DNA of 64,000 nucleotides from positions 3,513,036 through 3,577,035 of the forward strand of contig NZ_CP009516.1 in assembly GCF_000970285.1 (NCBI RefSeq), read 5' to 3'. The stretch comes from Methanosarcina horonobensis HB-1 = JCM 15518. GTDB lineage: Archaea > Halobacteriota > Methanosarcinia > Methanosarcinales > Methanosarcinaceae. A model generated the notes under the pieces. The model did not search any database, was not told where the DNA came from, and saw nothing but the letters and a program-made list of their open reading frames with translations. This document shows positions 1 to 7,742 of this stretch, piece by piece (positions within the stretch are counted from its first letter, which is position 1; every line of letters begins with the position of its first letter). Made by a program: the position numbers and the translations under genes.

Positions 1-13
1 AGGAATAAGACAA

Positions 14-1066
14 ATGGTAAACACACTCTCCCACCTTGGAATCGGCCTCCTTATCGCTCTCGCCCTCGGCTATAAAGGAAAAAAACGAGGCTCTCTGGCA
101 CTCCTGTCAATCCTCCCTGACCTCGATTTCATCCCCTACATCCTTTTTGCCCTTCTCAGCAGCAGCGTAAGTCACGATACCAGAAACCAGCTATTCTACC
201 TCCTTGGCCACAGGGAGTTCATGCATTCCATCCTTTTTATCCTGCTTGTCACGCTTTTTATCTGGCTCAGGACAAAAGACCGCCTGTTCACAGCCGCCGG
301 GTTTGCAGCCATTCTGTCCCACAGCTACCTTGATTATGCAACCAGCTGGAAAATGCGACCCCTCTACCCGTTCAGCACCGAATCATCCATCATGGGGGCA
401 GTCTACTTTTTCGATCCTCTTGCAAACTTACTGCCCCTGTTGCCGGTTTTTATCGTGTTTGTAGGATATCTGAAAAGCCGGGGAAAATGGAACGGCAAAT
501 TCAACAACTTCTGTACTTTTGTAACCAACAATCGGCGCAGCCTCTATAGAACGCTTGTAGTTGTACTTCTGGTATGGCTTACAGTCCTGCCGGTAGCAAA
601 ATTCTTCCTTGTCAATCAGATTTCCGAAGCGGAAGGGACAAAAATAAGTTATCAGGGCACTTATCCGGTTTCACCCGTAAGATTCCTGGCTGCATACCAG
701 TATAACGATACGCATTACAAAATTATGGAAATCAGTTACCTCTCAGGCATCAAAAGAAGCGATTTTATCGAAAAAGTTAACTCAACCGGCGGCGTCCCGG
801 ATGCTTCTGCCTACGCTGAAGGAGCAGGTGAACTCTACAGCACAGCCCTTCCTCAGGAAATCGATTATCCTGTTTATTGGGTTTCCGAAGATAACGGTTC
901 GGTAACTGTCCTGTTGAGCGATGCAAGAAATTCTTATGTTGAAAGATGGGCGTATTTCAGGACAGTTTACAGATTTGTGTTTGATAAGGAGAGCGGGGAG
1001 TATGAGGCTTATGCGAGTGAGCAGGAGGGGAGGGAGAAGAGGTTGGATGAGAATTATTTTGAGTGA
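14..1066 (+). CDS. DUF457/YdjM-type membrane metal-dependent hydrolase
   Basis: Predicted integral membrane protein of 350 residues. The N-terminal half has the histidine and aspartate pattern of the DUF457 (YdjM, LexA-binding inner-membrane) family: His7, PDLD at 35-38, HREFMHS at 66-72 and LSHSYLD at 101-107, set between hydrophobic segments. These residues fit a metal site at the membrane face, but the substrate of the family is unknown. The family core is about 170-200 residues. Here, after a hydrophobic segment near residues 180-200, there is an extra C-terminal domain of about 150 residues that ends in a charged tail; I do not recognise it and it probably lies outside the membrane. The start has an AGGAATAAG ribosome site just inside the window, so any upstream partner is not visible. 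Family call is good, function unknown. Confidence 0.85.
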   Translation: MVNTLSHLGIGLLIALALGYKGKKRGSLALLSILPDLDFIPYILFALLSSSVSHDTRNQLFYLLGHREFMHSILFILLVTLFIWLRTKDRLFTAAGFAAILSHSYLDYATSWKMRPLYPFSTESSIMGAVYFFDPLANLLPLLPVFIVFVGYLKSRGKWNGKFNNFCTFVTNNRRSLYRTLVVVLLVWLTVLPVAKFFLVNQISEAEGTKISYQGTYPVSPVRFLAAYQYNDTHYKIMEISYLSGIKRSDFIEKVNSTGGVPDASAYAEGAGELYSTALPQEIDYPVYWVSEDNGSVTVLLSDARNSYVERWAYFRTVYRFVFDKESGEYEAYASEQEGREKRLDENYFE

Positions 1067-1203
1067 AATTTTAAGCATTTAAAGCGCTATTTCGAAGAAA
1101 TAATTGTTTTTAAGTTTGTTGCGCTAAATTCTCGTTTTTGAGTTCTTTCAATCTGTCAAATAAATTAGCAAAATTTAAAGCGAGCTAGTAAATATCTCAT
1201 AAT

Positions 1204-4200
1204 ATGGATAAAGAAGCCTTCCTGAATAAATTGGAATCTTCTGCTGCAAATAAGGACAAAAGATTGTTTTCTAAAACCATTATCGATCTTCCAGCTGATG
1301 TAATAGTTGGCTTTACCAAAGAGGAATTTTTAAGAATTATTTGCTTTTCCAAGTTGTTTAGCTCACAGAAGATGGACAGATTATGCAATTTTCTTGAAAT
1401 TAAGGGATCATTCTCTTTAAAAAACACGTTAAAAGGGATTGATGAACTGCATAATGCTCTTCTCAGTAAATTCTATTATAGTTTATATGTTTCTCTTTCC
1501 GAAAATAATAGAGAAAAAGCTAAACGTGCATTAGGAAATAATGCTGTTGCCTGCATCAAGATTGCTGAGATGGATGTTGACATCAAGGAAAATCTTGAAA
1601 CTGCTATCCATTTTTGCGAGACTGCTCAGGAAATATTCCCAAAAACGAGTGCGTCTTATGTTCTCGTATTGGCAAACGAGGGTTCTGCAAGATTGAAGCT
1701 TGCAGAGATAGGTGTTGACATCAAGGAAAATCTTGAAACTGCTATCCGTCTTTATGAAACTGTCCAGAAAATCTTTCCAAAAACAAGTGAAAATTACGCT
1801 AGTGCGTTGACTGACGAGATCTCTGCAAGAGAAATACTTGCAGAAACAGGTATTGACAGCAAAGTAAATCTTGAAACTGTTGTCCGACTATATGGAGTCG
1901 TTCAAGAAATTTTCCCAAAAACGAGTGTATCCTACACTTCTGCACTGACGAACGAAGGGAATGCAAGAGTAAGACTTGCAGAGATGGGCATTGATAGTAG
2001 AGAAAATCTTGAAACAGCGTTTAATCTTTATGACAAAGTTCAGGAACTTATCCCCAAAACAAGCACAGATTATGCTCTGACGTTAATTAACGAGGGGTAT
2101 GCAAGAAAAGTGCTCGCTGAAATGGGTGTTGATAGTCGTGAGAATCTTGAAAAGGCTGTGCGCCTTTGCGAGATTGTCCAGAAAACATTTCCCAAAACAA
2201 GTACTGTTTATGCTTGTGCGTTAATAAACGAAGGTAGCCCAAGAAAAACACTTGCAGAGATGGGTTTTAATAGTAAAGAAAATCTTGAAACAGCTATCCG
2301 TCTATATAAACTTTTCCAAGAAATATCCCCAAAAACAAGTGTAAATTATGCTCGGGCTTTGATGAATGAGGGTAATGCAAGAGAACTACTTGCAGAGATA
2401 GGTGTTGATAGTAGTTTAAACCTTGAAAATGCCGTATATCTTTGTGAAACTGCCTCTGAAATATTTTCCAGAGAAGGCGTAGATTACGCTCGCGCATTGA
2501 TGAACAAGGGTAATGCACTAGAGAAACTTGCAGAAATGAATTTTGATAGTAAGGTAAATCTTGAAATTGCTATACATCTTTATGGACTTTCCCAAGAAAT
2601 ATTCCCCAAAACAAGCGTTGATTACGCCTGTGTATTGACTAACGAGGGTAATGCGAGAGAACTGCTTGCAGAGATGGGAGTTGACAGTAGGGTAAATCTT
2701 GAAACTGCTATACACCTTTATGAACTTTCCCGAGAAATATCTCCCAAAACGAGTGTAGATTATGCTCGTGCATTGGTAAACGAAGGCACTGCAAGATCAA
2801 TTCTTGCAGAAATGAACGTGGATGATAATAAAAATTTTGAAATGTCACGGGGATTGTACTTAGGAAGTATTTCAATTCTTGAAAAATTAGGAGATGGCTG
2901 GACATATTCTCTGGCTTTATTGAACTTGAACAGTCTATTAAAAAACAAATTCCTCAAAACGGGAGATAAGAAATATCTTGAAGAGTTGGAGAGATATCTC
3001 GATGATATTGAAGAAAAGATAAGAAATCGAAATATTAGGTACAAAGAAATTGTAATGGCAAAAATTCACGAAATACGTGCCAATTTACTTGAATTTGATG
3101 GTAAGTCAGGAATAAACAGAGCATCTCGTGAATATGATAAAGCCTATGAGCTTTCAAAATACCCATTTTATAAATTCATGGACGAATTCTGCCAGGCGAG
3201 AATTGACACCATATCTTTTTGTGAGCTTATATCTAAGTGGAAATTAGAAGAGAAAACAGGTATCTTTCTTGATTATTATGATTACACTGTCTTTGAGTGC
3301 CATCTTGAAAACGCTTTGAAAAGTACCATTAACGAAGAAGACGAGTTGAAACTCGCAGTGAAAAAACTTACAGAAATAAGAGACCGGACACAAATTAAGA
3401 TCATCAAAGATAGAGTGTCAGCTTATATTTACCTCTTACAAGCTCTTATTGATTGTTTTAGTGAGGAAGCATACAAAGAAGCTGCAAAGAATGTTGAAGA
3501 AGGCTGCAACATCTTCCGCGAGTATGGGGATAAACAGGGACAGCAAATGTGTGAGGTTTTTAAGAAAGCGATTGTAAATAAAAGAGATCCTTCTGCATGG
3601 CAGGAAATAATTCGAAAAAGGGAATTTTCGTCTAATTTTTACAGTTTGCTCTGTGAGTACTCAGATCGTAAAAGAATAGATCTGGAATATTATAAGCATG
3701 GACAAACAAATGAAAGAATGGAAACTGTTTCTGAAGATGTAAAACAGGTAAAAGAGATTTCAATACGCACTGAGAACAAAATTGATGAAATCCAGAGTCA
3801 GCTACATTCTGGATTTACCGAAATAGAGGGTAAGATTGAAGAAGGATTCGAAGGTACGGCTGCTGAACTTAGACAAATAAAGGGAAAAATCAATAATATT
3901 CAGCAAGACCTTGACAATTTAGTGCAGATTTCAAACGATGTCGGCGGTAAAGAAGGAGAATGTATCAGGAAATTCACATCGCAGATGCTTGAGCTTATGA
4001 AAAAAGGAGATTACAAAGCTTTAAAGCGTTTCAGTGAAAAGATTGTTCAAAACAGTTCATCCATTGAAGAAATCATAGAAACAGCAGAGATTCCTATAAA
4101 GGAGAAAGCAGAAGCAAAATCCAAACTCGCAGATCTAAAAAAGATACCTGAGATTTTGAAAGGAAAAGCTAAATCTTTCAGCGTAGGTGTCTCAGAAAAC

Positions 4201-4377
4201 GTGATAGCGAATTTGATTTATGGTGAGATTGTTGATGGTGAGGCTATTAAAATAGTGAGTTTGGCTTCTGGTGAGATCATTAAATTACTTATTCCAGTGT
4301 TATCGACAGCAGCATTTGGGATGCCTATACCTTCTAAGATTGTTGAAATGCTGCTTGAAGCTATGAAAGATTCGTGA
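1204..4377 (+). CDS. Large helical repeat (TPR-like) protein with coiled coil
   Basis: Protein of 1057 residues with no enzyme domain that I recognise. Residues about 120-545 are nine to ten near-identical 46-residue helical repeats; each has a core like NLETAIxLY, then EIFPKTS, then an NEGxAR and LAExGVDS stretch. This spacing suits tetratricopeptide or Sel1-like helix pairs, so a protein-binding superhelix is likely. Residues about 835-920 look like a coiled coil rich in Glu, Lys and Gln. The last 60 residues are more hydrophobic and could touch a membrane or form an effector domain. The gene is visibly more AT-rich than the topoisomerase genes downstream and stands alone between long intergenic regions, which suggests transfer or a fast-evolving accessory gene. 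No NTPase (STAND) domain is visible. Start ATG at 1204 has no clear ribosome site. Confidence 0.8.
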   Translation: MDKEAFLNKLESSAANKDKRLFSKTIIDLPADVIVGFTKEEFLRIICFSKLFSSQKMDRLCNFLEIKGSFSLKNTLKGIDELHNALLSKFYYSLYVSLSENNREKAKRALGNNAVACIKIAEMDVDIKENLETAIHFCETAQEIFPKTSASYVLVLANEGSARLKLAEIGVDIKENLETAIRLYETVQKIFPKTSENYASALTDEISAREILAETGIDSKVNLETVVRLYGVVQEIFPKTSVSYTSALTNEGNARVRLAEMGIDSRENLETAFNLYDKVQELIPKTSTDYALTLINEGYARKVLAEMGVDSRENLEKAVRLCEIVQKTFPKTSTVYACALINEGSPRKTLAEMGFNSKENLETAIRLYKLFQEISPKTSVNYARALMNEGNARELLAEIGVDSSLNLENAVYLCETASEIFSREGVDYARALMNKGNALEKLAEMNFDSKVNLEIAIHLYGLSQEIFPKTSVDYACVLTNEGNARELLAEMGVDSRVNLETAIHLYELSREISPKTSVDYARALVNEGTARSILAEMNVDDNKNFEMSRGLYLGSISILEKLGDGWTYSLALLNLNSLLKNKFLKTGDKKYLEELERYLDDIEEKIRNRNIRYKEIVMAKIHEIRANLLEFDGKSGINRASREYDKAYELSKYPFYKFMDEFCQARIDTISFCELISKWKLEEKTGIFLDYYDYTVFECHLENALKSTINEEDELKLAVKKLTEIRDRTQIKIIKDRVSAYIYLLQALIDCFSEEAYKEAAKNVEEGCNIFREYGDKQGQQMCEVFKKAIVNKRDPSAWQEIIRKREFSSNFYSLLCEYSDRKRIDLEYYKHGQTNERMETVSEDVKQVKEISIRTENKIDEIQSQLHSGFTEIEGKIEEGFEGTAAELRQIKGKINNIQQDLDNLVQISNDVGGKEGECIRKFTSQMLELMKKGDYKALKRFSEKIVQNSSSIEEIIETAEIPIKEKAEAKSKLADLKKIPEILKGKAKSFSVGVSENVIANLIYGEIVDGEAIKIVSLASGEIIKLLIPVLSTAAFGMPIPSKIVEMLLEAMKDS
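1566..2830 (+). repeat. 138-bp coding tandem repeats
   Basis: About nine direct repeats of 138 bp inside the helical repeat gene. They are similar at DNA level as well as protein level (repeated AATCTTGAAAC and CCCAAAAC blocks), which points to recent unequal exchange or duplication. Confidence 0.8.
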
Positions 4378-4539
4378 ATTTTTAAATCTCTGCTCTGTGT
4401 TTAGTTTTGGAATATTCTGTTTTGTCTTTTTTCACAACTAACCGCCTGCTTCGCAGTCGTATGGCTGCCCTGTTTTTAAGAAGCATCAAAAATCGAACCG
4501 GCCTGAGTAACAAGAATCCGTAAAAATCAACGGACGGTC

Positions 4540-4625
4540 AAAAAAATCAGAAATTTGTTTTTAAACCTTACGTTGCAATTTTATATTCATTTATATACAC
4601 TAGTAAAATGCCAACGAAAGCTATA
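4540..4625 (+). repeat. 86-bp direct repeat, copy 1
   Basis: Similar to 4899-4984. Both start with an A-run and AGAAATT, contain a TATA-like block (TTTATATACAC here) and end with AAAATGCCAACGAAAGCTAT. In this copy the ATG frame stops after six codons. It may be a duplicated promoter or a remnant of a mobile sequence. Confidence 0.65.
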
Positions 4626-4898
4626 TGAACAAACTTTCAAGTCAACAGCAAAAGTGAAGAAAAACAATCTATATCTGGTAACAGTTTCAGCCTGAACCCA
4701 TCCCAAAATTAAGAAATCTGTAAAACAAACCAGTATTCGGTCTTTTCAAAAATCTACTCAAAAAACTCGCCCCAAAAAATAAGTCCCCTGCCCGGCTCCT
4801 CTTCCTGACTCAAAGCCCGCCGCCGAAATTTTCATGCAATTTGTCACTTCGACGAGGACTGACTGATTTTTCTTGAAATTTTAGATACAGGAGAACGA

Positions 4899-4984
4899 CA
4901 AAAAATTAGAAATTCATTTTTAAACATTACCTTGCAGTTTCATATTTACTTATAAATACCAATAAAATGCCAATGAAAGCTATA
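4899..4984 (+). repeat. 86-bp direct repeat, copy 2
   Basis: Second copy of the 4540-4625 sequence, with scattered substitutions. Its TATA-like block reads CTTATAAATACC and it ends with AAAATGCCAATGAAAGCTAT. Confidence 0.65.
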
Positions 4985-5087
4985 AAAATCCAAAACAGAG
5001 ATTCAAAACTCGTCTCTAAAACTCAATGTAAAAAACCCATAGAATAATATCAAAAAAGTATGTAAATGGCAAAATAAAGCCACTTCA

Positions 5088-5402
5088 TCAATCTACTATA
5101 ATAAATCTCTCTTGCATAATAGTAGGTTCTTCTATTTTAAGAGGGTGAGAGAACCTCACATTACGGAAGACAAATCTGCCTTTACCTTTCTTGATTGCAA
5201 CAAACTTGAAGCGGCTGGTTCCCCATTTTCCAGGTATGATCTGCTTATCAGGTGTGTATGTTGACTCTATGAAATAAACACACCCTGGCATCTCTGACAG
5301 TAAGCAGCTATAGCCGGTTGAAACAGGATTTGACGGCAGTGAAACCTCGATTATATCTCCAACTTTCGCATTCATTGGCGGCAATAACTCCAATTGTTGC
5401 AT
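5088..5402 (-). CDS. Chagasin-family (I42) cysteine protease inhibitor
   Basis: Small all-beta protein of 104 residues. It has the I42 inhibitor loops: NPVSTGY at residues 25-31 (consensus NPTTGY), a PGKWGTSRF stretch near residues 58-66 for the second loop, and RNVRFS in the third. In the family these loops insert into the active cleft of papain-like cysteine peptidases. The length matches the family norm of about 110 residues. No signal peptide is visible, so it would act inside the cell unless the start is wrong. It sits alone, with a possible AGGAGGAGT ribosome site just upstream of the ATG at 5402. Target peptidase unknown. Confidence 0.88.
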   Translation of the reverse strand: MQQLELLPPMNAKVGDIIEVSLPSNPVSTGYSCLLSEMPGCVYFIESTYTPDKQIIPGKWGTSRFKFVAIKKGKGRFVFRNVRFSHPLKIEEPTIMQERFIIVD

Positions 5403-5704
5403 TCTTTTACTCCTCCTTTATGTTTGCTCTCTCACAGTTGTTCTGATAATTTTTATAACAAAAAACTTCATTAAATTTATTTGGAAGATTGTGTTAAAAG
5501 TCAGAATGAAGGTCCAGATATATATTACTTTCTAACATCGTCTAATAAATCAAAATGTAAGGCTTGTTTGACATCCCCCCAAGATGTGTATAAGCGTGAT
5601 AAGACAACTAGAAATATTGAATATAAGATTTTTCGATATATTAACTCTTTCGACTCAATATATTTTAAACTGTCTGTGTTCAAGAAAATTATAATCAAAC
5701 TCAA

Positions 5705-5850
5705 CCGTGAACTACCCCTCCCTGCTTTCTTCGAAAGCGAGGACGGAGCTTCCTTCGAGTGATTACATCACTTGGATATTTGCAGAATGCATGTATCCAT
5801 CAGTAAACCTGTTTGTCGAAGATTATCAGAAAACTTCTGATAGCCTGTCC
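5705..5850 (-). ncRNA. Possible right-end guide (omega/re) RNA of TnpB
   Basis: TnpB systems are known to make an RNA from the 3' part of tnpB and the adjacent element end, whose guide reads into flanking DNA. Here the tnpB 3' end, the 5724-5738 hairpin and the GGGAGGGGTAGTTCAC terminus are in the expected order. The feature is inferred from family knowledge; its 5' limit is approximate, and activity is uncertain because the RuvC-II motif of this TnpB is atypical. Confidence 0.35.
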
Positions 5851-7015
5851 ACAGGGCATTCTGTGATAAGAACCGCTTCATAATATTGATAGCACTATTT
5901 CTATCTCTATCAATTACGTTTCCACAATCACATTTCATAGTCCGTTCATAAAGAGGCATCTCGTGTCTTTTTCCACAAACATAACACTCTTTTGAAGTAT
6001 AGCTTTCATCAATTTTTATTACCCTTTTACCTATAAATTCTGCTTTATAGGCTAAAAATTCGATGAAGCGAGATAAATATCCTTGATTTTGGGTTGATCT
6101 GTTTTGAGAACGTTTTCTTTTTCCTTTTAACTTCTTAGATTGAGCCATTTCCTTGACACTAAGATCACCAACAATTATAGTATTGGCTTTAGTGTTCTCA
6201 ATCATGGTTTTAGAAAGCTTATGCTGAAAATCTTTGATCTGATTAGATTTCTTTGCTTCTATTTTTCTATATGTTTTGTGTAGTCTATTCCATCTCTTGC
6301 TTCCTTCTTTACAATGATCTCTTCTGGATTTAATTAGATCTATCTTCGAATTCCAATATTTATCTGTTCTTGGTGTTTTAACTTCAAAGAATTTTCCTTG
6401 AGTGTTTAGTGCTGTCACTATTTTTGTAATTCCTAAGTCTATTGCTTGATACAAATAGTTATCAACATACTCTGTGATTGGAGTTTCTTCGTATGTTATG
6501 GATACAAAGAATTTTCCTCTGCCCTTATATGGATCATCATTGTAAATTTCAATCTGCTTGATTGCCAACAAATCAAATGCGTTTCCTACTTCGAAAGATA
6601 ATGGGATTTCATTTACCTTATGAGAGAAACTGAGTTTTCCATCCTTGATTTTGAATCCGCTTTGATTGTAAACCAGAGTTATAAAATATTTTCCACTTCT
6701 GAATTTTGGTGGTCTTGCAGATTTATCACCATTTTTCCAGAGCGAAAAGAATGATTTATAACTAGCATCGAGCTTTTTCAGAACTGATTGCAGTACTTTA
6801 GAATACACTATATTGTACTCAGGAAATTTTTCTTTTAATGTTGGAAGCTGATTCTGTTGTTCTACATACTTTACACTTCTCTGTTCAGTTTTCCATGCTT
6901 CTTTTCTTTCAGCTAGAGCGAAATTATAGAGGCATCTACACTGTTCCGAGAGTTGCCAAAGAACATCTACCTGTTCTTCAGTTGGATTTATCTTGATCTT
7001 CTTCGTCAGATGCAT
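5768..7015 (-). CDS. tnpB: TnpB RNA-guided nuclease-like protein of IS200/IS605 element
   Basis: About 415 residues if translation begins at the internal ATG at 7015, which opens MHLTKKIKI as is usual for TnpB; a longer start at 7036 adds seven residues and overlaps tnpA more. Counting from 7036, an N-terminal OrfB domain (10-150) is followed by a RuvC-like nuclease domain: RuvC-I Asp200 in AIDLGITK, a four-cysteine zinc ribbon at Cys351, 354, 369 and 371, and RuvC-III DRDRNSA with Asp378. The RuvC-II block reads IIVGDLSVKEM, where the catalytic glutamate normally stands before DL; here that position is Gly290. It is therefore either a variant with a relocated glutamate or nuclease-impaired. 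The reading frame is intact. Confidence 0.92.
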   Translation of the reverse strand: MHLTKKIKINPTEEQVDVLWQLSEQCRCLYNFALAERKEAWKTEQRSVKYVEQQNQLPTLKEKFPEYNIVYSKVLQSVLKKLDASYKSFFSLWKNGDKSARPPKFRSGKYFITLVYNQSGFKIKDGKLSFSHKVNEIPLSFEVGNAFDLLAIKQIEIYNDDPYKGRGKFFVSITYEETPITEYVDNYLYQAIDLGITKIVTALNTQGKFFEVKTPRTDKYWNSKIDLIKSRRDHCKEGSKRWNRLHKTYRKIEAKKSNQIKDFQHKLSKTMIENTKANTIIVGDLSVKEMAQSKKLKGKRKRSQNRSTQNQGYLSRFIEFLAYKAEFIGKRVIKIDESYTSKECYVCGKRHEMPLYERTMKCDCGNVIDRDRNSAINIMKRFLSQNALWTGYQKFSDNLRQTGLLMDTCILQISK

Positions 7016-7427
7016 ATTTGCCTTGATTCTCCACATATTTTTTAAGTACGTCTAGGGTTACCTGCCCTGTCGATGCTATAAAATACGATCTTGACCAGAA
7101 CATATCTTTCCATAACATAGTTTTTACTTCAGGAAAATTTTTTCGAATCTCCCTTGAAGTTATTGTTTTGATGGTGTTAATGTACTTTGGAATATCGAGT
7201 GAAGGTTTTGCTGAAAATAATAAATGAAAGTGATCTTTGTCACACTCTATATTCAACACTTCAACTTTGAAGGTTTCACTTATGTTATGGATTTTAGTTT
7301 TGAGAAAATCAATAATTAGAGGATTAGTTAGAGCCTTTCTTCTATATTTCACACATTGGACGAAATGATAATGGAGTGAATATACAGAATGGCTTCCTCG
7401 ATCCAGTTTATACTGCATAGTTATCAC
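6978..7427 (-). CDS. tnpA: TnpA Y1-HUH transposase of IS200/IS605 element
   Basis: Single-strand DNA transposase of 149 residues, the usual size. The HUH metal motif is HFH at residues 66-68 in DKDHFHLLF and the nucleophile is Tyr131 in KKYVENQG. It would cut and rejoin the top strand at the subterminal hairpins of the element. It overlaps tnpB by 38 bases, typical of IS605-type pairs. Translation may start at the GTG at 7427 or at the ATG at 7418; neither has a strong ribosome site, which fits the low expression common for transposases. All catalytic residues are present. Confidence 0.92.
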   Translation of the reverse strand: MITMQYKLDRGSHSVYSLHYHFVQCVKYRRKALTNPLIIDFLKTKIHNISETFKVEVLNIECDKDHFHLLFSAKPSLDIPKYINTIKTITSREIRKNFPEVKTMLWKDMFWSRSYFIASTGQVTLDVLKKYVENQGKYASDEEDQDKSN

Positions 7428-7742
7428 TATATTGATATAACTATAAGTATAATAATTATGCTAATGTTGTTTTGTAGAAGTTGACGGCTTTCATCCCCCA
7501 CCTGCCAGCCTGATGGCTGTCGAGGAAGGGGACTTCCCGCCTTAGAGTTAAATTCAGAAAAATTCGTAAAAAACGGTTACCCAACTTTTTTAAAAAACAT
7601 TTTATTCCCACCCAAAAATTATTCCCCGCCCAGCTCCCCTCCAGACTGAAATTTCGCCGCCGGAAAAGTCCCCAAAATAATCTCTTCCGACAGCACTTTG
7701 AATGGATTTGAGTGAAGGCTTATTTCCTTCACCCAGAATCAT

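Larger units (their letters stand above)
4378..5087. other. AT-rich intergenic region with duplicated segment
   Basis: A 710-base stretch without a convincing gene. It holds two copies of an 86-bp sequence (4540-4625 and 4899-4984) and a segment at 4768-4834 that resembles 7608-7670 on the far side of the insertion element. The second 86-bp copy opens a 26-codon reading frame (from about 4967) that I do not consider established. Confidence 0.6.
5705..7545 (-). mobile_element. IS200/IS605-family insertion sequence (tnpA + tnpB)
   Basis: Complete two-gene element on the minus strand. The tnpA-side end carries a hairpin (stem CAGCC/GGCTG, 7506-7519) within a CCCC/GGGG-flanked block. The tnpB-side end carries a hairpin (GCTTTC/GAAAGC, 5724-5738) followed on the minus strand by GGGAGGGGTAGTTCAC. 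Subterminal hairpins and no inverted terminal repeats are what this family uses for single-strand peel-and-paste transposition. Exact cleavage positions cannot be fixed without an empty site. Both genes are open, so the element looks intact. Confidence 0.85.

Noticed and set aside
5481-5762. Open frame of 93 codons at the element end
   Set aside because: Its 3' third lies in the insertion-element hairpin, composition is not coding-like and there is no ribosome site.
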